Shown here one piece after another: positions 6,764-13,463 of a DNA stretch of 17,259 bases (position 1 is the first letter of the stretch; each line of letters opens with the position of its first letter). Location of the stretch: positions 1 to 17,259 of the forward strand of contig JACQXP010000532.1 of NCBI GenBank assembly GCA_016208645.1, read 5' to 3'. The position numbers and the translations under genes are program-made. This DNA is from Candidatus Methylomirabilota bacterium (GTDB lineage Bacteria; Methylomirabilota; Methylomirabilia; Methylomirabilales; 2-02-FULL-66-22). A model generated the notes under the pieces. It was not told the origin of the DNA. It ran no database searches and was given only the letters and a program-made list of their open reading frames with translations.

Positions 6764-7341
6764 TGGCCTGGGCGCTCTGGATCACGGGAATCCCGGGAAG
6801 CGGGAAGACCACGCTGGCCCGGGCACTCTGCAGCCGGCTTAGCCAGGAGGGCTTGGCCGTGGAACGGCTGGAGCTGGATGAGATGCGCCGGCTCGTCACG
6901 CCCGTCCCCACCTACACCGAGGCAGAGCGGGAGTTGGTGTACCGGGCGTTCGTCTATGCGGCTGCACGGCTGGTCCGGGCTGGACGCCGCGTCATCCTGG
7001 ACGCCACCGCCCACCGGCGGCGCTGGCGTGACCTGGCCGGGCAGATCATCCCCCGCTTTGCCGCGGTCGAACTCCGCTGTCCCGTGGAGGTCTGTGCTGC
7101 CCGGGAGCGAGTCCGCGATCCCGGATACGCCCCGCCCGGCGTGTACGCCGCGGCCGCCGGGCCCTCGGCAACGGTGCCGGGCGTCAACCTGCCTTACGAG
7201 CGGTCCGAGGCCGGCGAGCTGATCCTGGACACGGCCATACTGACCGCGGACGAGGCTCTGGAACGGCTGGTTGCCTTCGTGCGGACGTCTCTTGAGCCCG
7301 CCGGGGATAGGGGACCCGGGGAGACGGGAGCGCGGGGGTAG
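6763..7341 (+). CDS. P-loop kinase related to adenylylsulfate (APS) kinase
   Basis: A 192-residue protein with Walker A GIPGSGKT at 9-16, an Asp-containing strand LELDEMRR (where CysC has DGDNVR), a Walker-B-like strand RRVILDATAHRRRWR, and a C-terminal part VNLPYERSEAGELILDT that closely parallels the SPYE..ENPELVLDT motif of APS kinases. The canonical CysC segment R-D-P-K-G-L-Y is altered to RVRDPGYAPPGVY. No ATP sulfurylase, PAPS reductase or sulfotransferase gene lies nearby, so a different small-molecule substrate is likely. It starts inside the stop codon of the APH-fold gene; APH-type and AAA_33/APS-kinase-type domains are also known to occur together, including as fusions. The last ~15 residues are Gly/Arg-rich and may be a tail. 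Confidence 0.8.
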   Translation: MAWALWITGIPGSGKTTLARALCSRLSQEGLAVERLELDEMRRLVTPVPTYTEAERELVYRAFVYAAARLVRAGRRVILDATAHRRRWRDLAGQIIPRFAAVELRCPVEVCAARERVRDPGYAPPGVYAAAAGPSATVPGVNLPYERSEAGELILDTAILTADEALERLVAFVRTSLEPAGDRGPGETGARG

Positions 7342-7387
7342 GAGAAAAACTTCGCCTTGGCCGTCGGATGGCTGGAGAGTCCGAGGG

Positions 7388-8659
7388 TCAGGACTTCGGA
7401 GTGGTCCCGGATCGGGCCGTCGAGGCGGAGCGGAGTTGCCGGAGCAGGGAGTCGCGCGCCTCGACGAAGGCCGGGCGGGCGGGCGGGGAGATGGGCTTGC
7501 CCGGCAGGAAGGTCTGCTTCAGCGGGTTGACGAAGCGCCCATCCTTGACGACGCGATAGTCCAGGTGGGGCCCGGTGGACAGGCCGGTCGTCCCGACGTA
7601 GCCGATCACCTGGCGCTGCTTCACCGGGGCGCCCAGCCGGATGCCCTTGCCGAAGCGGGAGAGGTGGTTGTACATCGTCTTGAAGTTCGCCCGGTGCCGG
7701 AGGGTCACGGTGTAGCCGTTCCCGCCGCTCCAGCCGGCGAACTCCACGGTGCCCTCCGCCACGGCCCAGATCGGGGTGCCCTGGGGGGCGGCGTAGTCAA
7801 TGGCGAGGTGGGGCCGCACGCCGCCCAGGATCGGGTGGCGCCGCCCCCTGCTGTAGCCGGAGCTGATCCGGGTGAACTCCAGGGGCGATTTCAAGAAGGC
7901 TCGCCGCAAGGATTCGCCCGCCGGCGTGTAGTACCCGCCGCCATCCCTGTCCCGGAAGTAGATCCCGGTGTGCGTCTTCCCCTCGCTCTCGTACTCGGCC
8001 ACGAGGATCCGGCCGTACTTCACGAACTGGTCGCCCGTGAAGACCTTCTCCACCAGCATGCGGAAGCGATCCCCGGGCTGCGAATCGGAGGCGAAGTCGA
8101 AATCCCAGGCGAAGATCTCGGCGAAGTCCAGGACGAGCTGGGCCTGCTCACCCAGCGTCTCCATGCTCTCGAAGAGGCTCCCTTCCACTTTGCCGGCGAC
8201 CAGAGACAGCTTGCGCTCCACGGGCACGTCGCGCCGGGACGCGGTCCAGGTCTCTCCCTCGCGCCGGGCCTCCACGATGTCAATCGGGCTCTGCCGGTAT
8301 ACCACCCCCGTGACGGCGCCCGCCGGGTCGGAGTGAAATTCGAAAGAATCCTCCGGATTGAGGCGCCGGAAATCCACGTGGGGCCGAAAAGCCTGGACGA
8401 TCCGCGGGGCAAGGTCCGGGCGGATGCCGTGAGCCAGGAGGGCATCCAGGAACGTGCGTCCCTTTCCCAGGGTCCGAACGGTCGCCCGTGGATGGGTGGC
8501 TGTGGGTGTCCGATGAGTGAAGGGGCCCCACCGCAGCGCCAGTCCGGTCCCCACGAGGAGAACGGCCAGGGCCACGGCGCCCGTGAGGAGCCAGACGAGC
8601 AACTGGCCCCGCCGGGGGCTGAGTTCGGCTGGGGTGTCTGCTGGGTGATGCGGGAGCAT
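7388..8659 (-). CDS. M23/LytM-family peptidoglycan endopeptidase, membrane-anchored
   Basis: A 423-residue protein. A single membrane helix (~20-43: LLVWLLTGAVALAVLLVGTG) is followed by a region like the OapA/LysM-like part of such proteins (~55-130) and a C-terminal LytM domain (~265-385). The zinc site shows H284 and D288 (HLAIDYAAP) and H332 (MYNHLSRF), while the usual HLH is GPHLDYRV with D at the last position (H365, D367). It would cleave peptide cross-links in the periplasm. I chose the ATG at 8657-8659 (GGCGAGG upstream) because the 63 residues read further upstream are low-quality and would run past the promoter at 8754-8783. It is convergent with the P-loop kinase (46-bp gap). Confidence 0.9.
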   Translation of the reverse strand: MLPHHPADTPAELSPRRGQLLVWLLTGAVALAVLLVGTGLALRWGPFTHRTPTATHPRATVRTLGKGRTFLDALLAHGIRPDLAPRIVQAFRPHVDFRRLNPEDSFEFHSDPAGAVTGVVYRQSPIDIVEARREGETWTASRRDVPVERKLSLVAGKVEGSLFESMETLGEQAQLVLDFAEIFAWDFDFASDSQPGDRFRMLVEKVFTGDQFVKYGRILVAEYESEGKTHTGIYFRDRDGGGYYTPAGESLRRAFLKSPLEFTRISSGYSRGRRHPILGGVRPHLAIDYAAPQGTPIWAVAEGTVEFAGWSGGNGYTVTLRHRANFKTMYNHLSRFGKGIRLGAPVKQRQVIGYVGTTGLSTGPHLDYRVVKDGRFVNPLKQTFLPGKPISPPARPAFVEARDSLLRQLRSASTARSGTTPKS

Positions 8660-8753
8660 CCGACCTCGCCGGTGAAATACGGATCCGGAACCGCACCCTG
8701 CCGGGTGATTCGACCTCCGCGCTGGCGTCCCAGGCCTGCCACAAATCCTGCGG

Positions 8754-8783
8754 CTTATATCACAAGGCAGACGGGCCAGGCAA
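8754..8783 (-). promoter_or_regulatory. Promoter of the M23 peptidase gene
   Basis: On the minus strand TTGCCT (8783-8778) is followed after 18 bp by TATAAG (8759-8754, 5/6 to TATAAT). The start would be near 8747, giving an ~88-nt leader and ruling out the upstream in-frame ATG at 8848. Confidence 0.5.
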
Positions 8784-8798
8784 GGAATTTTGCCCTGG
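8776..8798. promoter_or_regulatory. Dyad over the -35 box of the M23 promoter
   Basis: On the plus strand CCAGG-CAA (8776-8783) and its mirror TTG-C-CCTGG (ending at 8798) form an inverted repeat with one extra base and an AT-rich centre (GGAATTT). It overlaps the -35 element at 8778-8783, the position of a repressor operator. The binding protein is unknown. Confidence 0.35.
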
Positions 8799-8825
8799 CA
8801 CGCCGCAGGATCGTCCCCCCTTCCA

Positions 8826-9002
8826 TACCTGATGGTCGGGGACGGCATGGGGCCCAGCCATTTCGGCGCCGCCTGGCTCTACAGCAACCGCATGATCGAG
8901 GGCGGGCGGATTGACCACGCGGCCCACCGAAACGATGCCGCGGCAACGATCCGGGACACCCTGGCCTTCGACGAGGCGGTTGGCGTGGCTCTGGACTTCC
9001 AG
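8826..9002 (+). pseudogene. Alkaline phosphatase remnant (large internal deletion)
   Basis: The plus strand encodes YLMVGDGMGPSHFGAAWLYS, the N-terminal metal-site motif of PhoA-superfamily alkaline phosphatases (MVGDGMGP), and one residue later continues MIEGGRIDHAAHRNDAAATI and RDTLAFDEAVGVALDFQ, the C-terminal EGGRID-AAH motif. In intact enzymes of ~400-500 residues these two blocks lie hundreds of residues apart, and the catalytic Ser block (TDSAAAAT type) stands between them. The frame is kept across the junction. After DFQ the expected VTADHETGG block is missing and the frame decays into unrelated sequence. There is no signal peptide or good ribosome binding site. I read this as a deletion-derived gene ruin. 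Confidence 0.78.
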
Positions 9003-9110
9003 TCCGGCACGCCCGTGCGGAAAAGGCGGGGTGCCGGCATTCCCTCCGCCGGTGCCCGGAGGAAGGTCTCGAAGGTCGGACCTTGGCCGATGCCGGGGGA
9101 AAAGAATCCC

Positions 9111-9140
9111 TTGACAGCCTCCCGCCGTCTCGGGTAGCGT
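9111..9140 (+). promoter_or_regulatory. Promoter of the iclR-transporter-gcl operon
   Basis: A perfect TTGACA at 9111-9116 is followed after 18 bp by TAGCGT (9135-9140, 3/6 to TATAAT). The weak -10 fits a regulated promoter. Transcription would begin near 9147, inside the repeats described next, leaving a ~145-nt leader before the IclR start. Confidence 0.42.
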
Positions 9141-9145
9141 CACGG

Positions 9146-9189
9146 TACGAAAGTAATTTTCACCATACGAAAACCGCCACACCCGTGTG
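9146..9189. promoter_or_regulatory. Candidate IclR operator cluster
   Basis: GAAAGTAATTTTC (9149-9161) is an imperfect palindrome resembling the GGAAATNATTTCC-type sites of E. coli IclR. TACGAAA occurs twice, at 9146-9152 and 9166-9172, 20 bp or about two helical turns apart. A further near-palindrome CACAC-CC-GTGTG lies at 9178-9189. The block covers the predicted transcription start, which fits autorepression by the IclR protein encoded just downstream. Confidence 0.42.
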
Positions 9190-9290
9190 CCCCATGTCAT
9201 CCCCCCATACCCGGCCCCGTCGGATCGCGCGCCTGACGCCGCAGCAGACCGCTCCAGACCGCCGGCCCCGCTCGCCGGGTTGAGGGACCC

Positions 9291-10142
9291 ATGACGCAAT
9301 CGCGGAGACGGAACGAGAACGGCGCCGGCACGGTGCAATCCATCGGGCGGGCCCTCACCCTGCTGGAGGCCCTGGGGGACAGCCGGGGCGAGGTCGGGAT
9401 CGCCGAGCTGAGCAAGCGGGTGGGCCTGCACGTCAGCACCACCCACCGCCTCCTGGCCACCCTGGTGGCGCGGGGCTACGCCCGGCAGAGCCCCGAGACA
9501 GGCCGCTATGCCCTGGGCGCGAAGGCGCTCCACCTGGCCGAGTCGTACCTGAGCCAGATGGATCTCCGGCGCATCGGTCGCCCGGTCCTGGAGTGGCTGA
9601 GCCAGGCGACCGGGGAGACGGCGAACCTGGTCATCCTGGATGGGCACGAGGCACTGTATCTGGACAAGGCAGAGGGCCCGCAGAGCCTTCGCATCTTCTC
9701 CCGGATCGGGCGCCGGGCCCCGCTCTACTGCACGGCGGTCGGCAAGGTCCTGCTGGCGTTCCGGAGCGCCGCGGACCTGGACACGCTGGTGGGCCGGGGA
9801 CCCCTGGAGGCGCTGACCCGGCACAGCATCACCTCGGTGAGCCAGCTCCGGCGGGAACTCAAGAAGGTCCGCGATCAGGAATTCGCGCTGGACCGGGAGG
9901 AATGCGAGGAGTCGGCGTGCTGCATCGCCGCGCCGGTCCGGAACGCCCAGGGCGAGACGGTCGCCGCCGTGGGCATCTCGGGACCGACCCTCCGGTTGCA
10001 CGCCCGGCGCATCCAGGAACTGGTGCCGCACGTCGTTCAGGCGGGACGTCAGATCTCCGAGCAACTCGGCCATTCCTCACGCAACGACCGGCACGGCGCC
10101 CCCTCGGCGCGCGCGGGGGAGCCAGGCCCGGAAAGGAGGTGA
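9291..10142 (+). CDS. IclR family transcriptional regulator
   Basis: A 283-residue regulator. The N-terminal winged HTH (~14-75) reads TVQSIGRALTLLEAL, IAELSKRVGLHVSTTHRLL and ARGYARQSPETGRYALG. The C-terminal IclR effector domain (~90-275) contains LYCTAVGKVLLAF, ESACCIAAPVRNAQGETVAAV and the final helices ending ISEQLG. IclR proteins bind small organic acids; glyoxylate-related members (AllR, IclR) control gcl and glyoxylate shunt genes, and here the regulator heads the gcl operon, so glyoxylate or a related acid is the likely effector (inference). Its stop codon TGA (10140-10142) lies inside a strong GGAGGTGA ribosome binding site for the next gene, so it is co-transcribed with it. Confidence 0.92.
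   Translation: MTQSRRRNENGAGTVQSIGRALTLLEALGDSRGEVGIAELSKRVGLHVSTTHRLLATLVARGYARQSPETGRYALGAKALHLAESYLSQMDLRRIGRPVLEWLSQATGETANLVILDGHEALYLDKAEGPQSLRIFSRIGRRAPLYCTAVGKVLLAFRSAADLDTLVGRGPLEALTRHSITSVSQLRRELKKVRDQEFALDREECEESACCIAAPVRNAQGETVAAVGISGPTLRLHARRIQELVPHVVQAGRQISEQLGHSSRNDRHGAPSARAGEPGPERR
10133..10142 (+). promoter_or_regulatory. Strong ribosome binding site with no normal start codon at the right distance
   Basis: AAGGAGGTGA at 10133-10142 is nearly a perfect anti-16S match, yet the transporter frame has no ATG, GTG, TTG or CTG 4-14 nt downstream. The nearest in-frame candidates are ACG at 10153, TTG at 10174 and ATG at 10177. A GTG in another frame (10139) gives only a 12-codon peptide whose TGA overlaps the ATG at 10177 (TGATG). 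Confidence 0.55.
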
Positions 10143-10176
10143 CACCGGGCACACGAAAAACGTCAGGCGGAAATTG

Positions 10177-11547
10177 ATGGCGGCTCTTGGCCCCGCAGTC
10201 ATTGCGCTGGGCGGAACCATCGGGGGCGGCGAGTGGCTGGTCGGCCCCTCCCTGTTCGTGAAATGGGGCCTGGCCCTCCTGTGGATCACCACGGTGTCCT
10301 CATTGCTCCAGGTCTTCCTGAACCTGGAGATGTGCCGGTACACCCTCTACACCGGCGAGCCCATCACCGTGGGCTTCATGCGGCTGGCCCCGGGCAAGGC
10401 GTTCTGGGGGTGGATCTTCACCATCGCCGGATTCCTGGAGCGGGCCCTGCCTGGCTGGGCCCTGGGGGCGGCCACAGCCCTGGCGGCGTTCCATCTGTCG
10501 CGGATCCCTGGAGCGCCGGACAGGGGAACGGTGCTCATCTGGGGCTACATCGTGTTCGCCTCGTGCGTCCTGATCGTCTCCTTCGGCCGGACCATCGAGC
10601 GGACACTGGAATGGGCCAACTGGATCATGATGATCGTGGTCCTGGGCGGCCTGTTCCTGCTCGACCTGTACATCGTCCCGGCTTCGGTCTGGTGGGAGGG
10701 CTTCACGGGGTTCTTCAAGTTCGGGTTCATCCCCCGGGGAGTGGACCTCCTCCTCCTCGGCGCCCTGGTCGGGTACTCGGCCTACGGCGGTTTTGGCAAC
10801 AACGCCATCAGCAACTGGTACCGGGACAAGGGCTACGGGATGGGCGGCAAGATCGGCTACATCCCCGCGGCCATCGGCGGGAAGGAGGTGCACGTCTCCC
10901 ATGTCGGCAAGATCGCGCCCCAGACGCCCGAGAACGCGGAACGCTTCAAAGGCTGGTGGAAGCTCCTGAACATTGACCAGTGGGTGGTGTTCTACGGGGG
11001 GGCCATGGTGGGGATGTTCCTGCCGGGGATCCTCTACGTCGGAACGCTGCCGCGCGGCGAGGCCCTCCCATCCTGGGGCATCGCGGCTTCCACCGCCAGC
11101 GGCCTGATCCAGAAAATGGGGAACTTCGGCTGGTTCCTGGCCTTGTTCTTCGGCTTCTGGATCCTGTACAGCACCGCCATCAGCAACGTGGACCTGGTGG
11201 TGCGGCAGGCCACCGACATGCTCTGGTGGGGTGTGGAGGGGATCCGGCGCTGGGCCAAGGCCGATATTCGCCGGATCTACTACACGCTTCTCATCGTGTT
11301 CTTCGCCTGGGGAGTCACCTTCGTCAACATCACGCTTCCCCTGGTGATTTTCGCCATCAGCGCCAACATCGCCAACTTCACCATGGCCCTGTCCGCTATC
11401 CTGACGATCCGGGTCAACCGGAAGTTCCTGCCGAGGGAGTACCGGGGCAGCACGTTCCGGGAGGTGATGCTGGTCCTGAATCTCCTGTTCTTCGGGTTCT
11501 TCTTCACGGTGTTCCTCTTGAACCGGTTCTTCGGTCTGAAGTTCTGA
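10177..11547 (+). CDS. NRAMP-like/APC-fold membrane transporter without metal-binding motifs
   Basis: A ~456-residue protein with about 11 hydrophobic segments. The first (ALGPAVIALGGTIGGGEWLV) and the following LLWITTVSSLLQVFLNLEMCRYTLYTGE align with TM1-TM2 of NRAMP proteins (GP-x-DPGN, then LIQ..-x-G.ATG). The DPGN of TM1 is TIGGGEW here, and the MPH of TM6 is absent (YSAYGGFGNNAISNWYRDKG, ~200-219). True Mn/Fe transport is thus unlikely; the substrate is unknown, and the operon suggests an organic acid or an amino compound (inference). An extra polar loop follows TM6 (~220-262). The start is uncertain: ATG 10177 has only AGGCGG upstream, and an N-terminal extension (KNVRRKL) may begin at ACG 10153. 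Confidence 0.82.
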   Translation: MAALGPAVIALGGTIGGGEWLVGPSLFVKWGLALLWITTVSSLLQVFLNLEMCRYTLYTGEPITVGFMRLAPGKAFWGWIFTIAGFLERALPGWALGAATALAAFHLSRIPGAPDRGTVLIWGYIVFASCVLIVSFGRTIERTLEWANWIMMIVVLGGLFLLDLYIVPASVWWEGFTGFFKFGFIPRGVDLLLLGALVGYSAYGGFGNNAISNWYRDKGYGMGGKIGYIPAAIGGKEVHVSHVGKIAPQTPENAERFKGWWKLLNIDQWVVFYGGAMVGMFLPGILYVGTLPRGEALPSWGIAASTASGLIQKMGNFGWFLALFFGFWILYSTAISNVDLVVRQATDMLWWGVEGIRRWAKADIRRIYYTLLIVFFAWGVTFVNITLPLVIFAISANIANFTMALSAILTIRVNRKFLPREYRGSTFREVMLVLNLLFFGFFFTVFLLNRFFGLKF

Positions 11548-11557
11548 CACAACGCAG

Positions 11558-11590
11558 TCGGGGCTTCCGGCAGCCGGCCGGAAGCCCCGA
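11558..11590 (+). promoter_or_regulatory. Perfect 14-bp hairpin between transporter and gcl
   Basis: TCGGGGCTTCCGGC (11558-11571) and GCCGGAAGCCCCGA (11577-11590) pair perfectly around a 5-nt AGCCG loop. The hairpin begins 10 bp after the transporter stop and ends 4 bp before the gcl ribosome binding site GGGAGG (11595-11600). No T-run follows, so it is more likely an mRNA stability or processing element, or a partial terminator, than a simple intrinsic terminator. Confidence 0.7.
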
Positions 11591-11607
11591 TGCCGGGAGG
11601 TCCAGCC

Positions 11608-13356
11608 ATGCCCAAGATGCCAGTGATGGAAGCGGTGGTGAAGATCCTGGAGGACGAGGGGGTGGACGTCGTCTTCGGCATTCCCGGGGCCGCCATCCTG
11701 CCGCTGTACAAGGCGCTGTCGAAGTCGCAGAAGATCCGCCACCTGACCGTCCGCCACGAGGAGGGGGCGACCCACGCCGCCGACGGCTGGGCGCGGGTCA
11801 CCGGAAAGGTGGGCGTGGCCATCGGCACCTCGGGACCGGCTGGCACCAACATGGTCACCGGCCTCTACACCTGCCAGGGGGACTCCATTCCCATCGTGTG
11901 CATCACGGGACAGGCGGTCCGGCCCATCCTGCACAAAGAGGCCTTCCAGGCCGTGAACATCGCGGAGATCGTGAAGCCGGTGACGAAGAAGAGCTACTGC
12001 GTCCTGGAGACCGCCCAGATCCCCCAGGTGTTTCGCGAGGCCTTCAAGATCGCCCGGGAGGGGCGCCCGGGCCCGGTCCTCATCGACCTGCCCCTGGACG
12101 TGCAGCGCGGGGAGGTGGAGTACGATCCGGCCATTGACGCCCCCCTGGAGGTCTTCAAGCCCTCGCCGGACAGCCGCAAGATCCGGCGCGCGGTGGAGAT
12201 GCTGCTGCAGGCACAGCGCCCCATCCTGATGATGGGGGGCGGCGTGATGCGGGCCAACGCCAGCCAGCAGTTCGTGGAGCTGGCGGAGCACCTCCAGATC
12301 CCGGTCATCCCGACGTACATGGCGGAGGGCGGCATCTCGTACCACCATCCCCTGTACGGAGGCCGGGTCGGCCTCCAGACCAACACCCGGGGCGGCAACA
12401 AGCTGTTCCTGGAGTCGGACGTGGTGCTCTGCATCGGCAACCGGTTCGCCGACCGGCACACCGGCGACCTCGCCGTCTATCGCGGCGAGCGGAAGTTCAT
12501 CCACATTGACATCGAGCCCACCCAATTGGGCAAGGTCTTCCCGCCGGACCTGGCCATCGTGTCGGATGCCAAGCTCGCCGTCGAAGCCCTGCTCCGGGTG
12601 GCCAAGGAGATGACGCCTAAGCGCTCCGCGAGTGACTGGTCACGCAAGGCGGCGGACTACAAGCGGCGCTTTCTGCGGAAGATGGACTTCGACCAGTTGC
12701 CCGTCAAGCCGCAGCGGGTCTTCAAAGAACTCAACGAGTTCTTCGATCCCGACACCATCTTCGCCACCGCCATCGGCCTGTACCAGATCTGGTCGGCCCA
12801 GTTCCAGGAGATCCAGAAGCCCCATACCTACTTCTGCTGCGGCCAGGCCGGCCCCCTGGGATGGGAGGTGCCGACCTGCATCGGCATGAAGCTGGGCAAG
12901 CCGAACGCCCAGATCGTGGGAATCGTGGGCGACTTCGGCTTCCAGTTCATGCTGGGCGATCTGGCCACGGCCGTCCAGAACAACGTGCCTTACGTCCTGG
13001 TCATGCTGAACAATGGGTACCTCTCCCTGATCCGGCAGCCCGAGAAGTACATCTACGAGATGTGCTATGCCGTGGACATCGGCTACGGCGACGGGTACGG
13101 TCCCGACTTCGTGAAGATCATGGAGGGCTTCGGGGCTCTAGGAAGACGCGTCGTCAAGCCCGAGGAGATCAAGCCGGCCCTGGCCTGGGCGGTCCAGGAG
13201 TCGAACGCCAGGAAGGTGCCGGCCCTGGTGGAGATCCGGGTGGACCGCGAGACCGACGCCTCCATGGGCGCCTCCATCGACAAGATCGTGGAGCGCGACC
13301 CGGTCATTGACCTCCCGGCCGAGGAACCGGCCGTGACGACGGCCACCGCCCGCTAG
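11608..13356 (+). CDS. gcl: Glyoxylate carboligase (tartronate-semialdehyde synthase) homologue with Glu51
   Basis: A 582-residue ThDP enzyme. Gcl joins two glyoxylates into tartronate semialdehyde and releases CO2. Gcl-specific stretches are clear: FGIPGAAILPLYKAL, LHKEAFQAVNIAEIVKPV, IGNRFADRHTGDL, PVKPQRVFKELNEFF, CGQAGPLGWEVP. The ThDP/Mg motif is GDFGFQ (441-446) to NNGYL (N468, N469). As I recall the E. coli Gcl sequence, the proteins align without gaps at the N-terminus, and its Val51 (RHVEGA) corresponds to E51 here (RHEEGA), the canonical glutamate of other ThDP enzymes. A loop near 485-500 is shorter than in E. coli. The start at 11608 has GGGAGG 7 nt upstream; ATG 11590 lies before that site and overlaps the hairpin. 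It could also act on other 2-oxoacids. Confidence 0.88.
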   Translation: MPKMPVMEAVVKILEDEGVDVVFGIPGAAILPLYKALSKSQKIRHLTVRHEEGATHAADGWARVTGKVGVAIGTSGPAGTNMVTGLYTCQGDSIPIVCITGQAVRPILHKEAFQAVNIAEIVKPVTKKSYCVLETAQIPQVFREAFKIAREGRPGPVLIDLPLDVQRGEVEYDPAIDAPLEVFKPSPDSRKIRRAVEMLLQAQRPILMMGGGVMRANASQQFVELAEHLQIPVIPTYMAEGGISYHHPLYGGRVGLQTNTRGGNKLFLESDVVLCIGNRFADRHTGDLAVYRGERKFIHIDIEPTQLGKVFPPDLAIVSDAKLAVEALLRVAKEMTPKRSASDWSRKAADYKRRFLRKMDFDQLPVKPQRVFKELNEFFDPDTIFATAIGLYQIWSAQFQEIQKPHTYFCCGQAGPLGWEVPTCIGMKLGKPNAQIVGIVGDFGFQFMLGDLATAVQNNVPYVLVMLNNGYLSLIRQPEKYIYEMCYAVDIGYGDGYGPDFVKIMEGFGALGRRVVKPEEIKPALAWAVQESNARKVPALVEIRVDRETDASMGASIDKIVERDPVIDLPAEEPAVTTATAR

Positions 13357-13463
13357 CTGCCGGCGGAATCCCCCAGCGGTGGGCCGTCGCGCGCCGGTCA
13401 CGTCTTCCCGGTGAGCGCCGCATGCCCCTGGGGGGTTCCTGTCCCAGCGCCGGAGGACACGGG

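Noticed and set aside
7342..7387. A terminator between the convergent P-loop kinase and M23 genes (GTTTTTC on the minus strand)
   Set aside because: No stable stem lies directly before the T-run; the only TCGGA/TCCGA pair is 5 bp and too far away.
7271..8914. A 547-codon plus-strand open frame opposite the M23 peptidase
   Set aside because: No motifs and low-complexity composition, whereas the minus strand encodes a complete LytM domain.
8790..9137. Treating the phosphatase-like frame as a functional small gene
   Set aside because: It lacks the catalytic serine block and C-terminal metal ligands, has no ribosome binding site, and its last ~44 residues are unrelated filler.
10300..12525. A 741-codon open frame on the minus strand opposite the transporter and gcl
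   Set aside because: Composition is Asp/His/Gln/Pro-rich and repetitive, typical of the antisense of GC3-rich genes. The plus strand has clear family motifs throughout.
11608..13356. Acetolactate synthase or sulfoacetaldehyde acetyltransferase instead of Gcl
   Set aside because: The LHKEAFQAVNI, NRFADRHTGD, PVKPQRV and CGQAGPLGW stretches are those of Gcl, and no taurine or branched-chain genes are nearby; a changed specificity remains possible because of E51.
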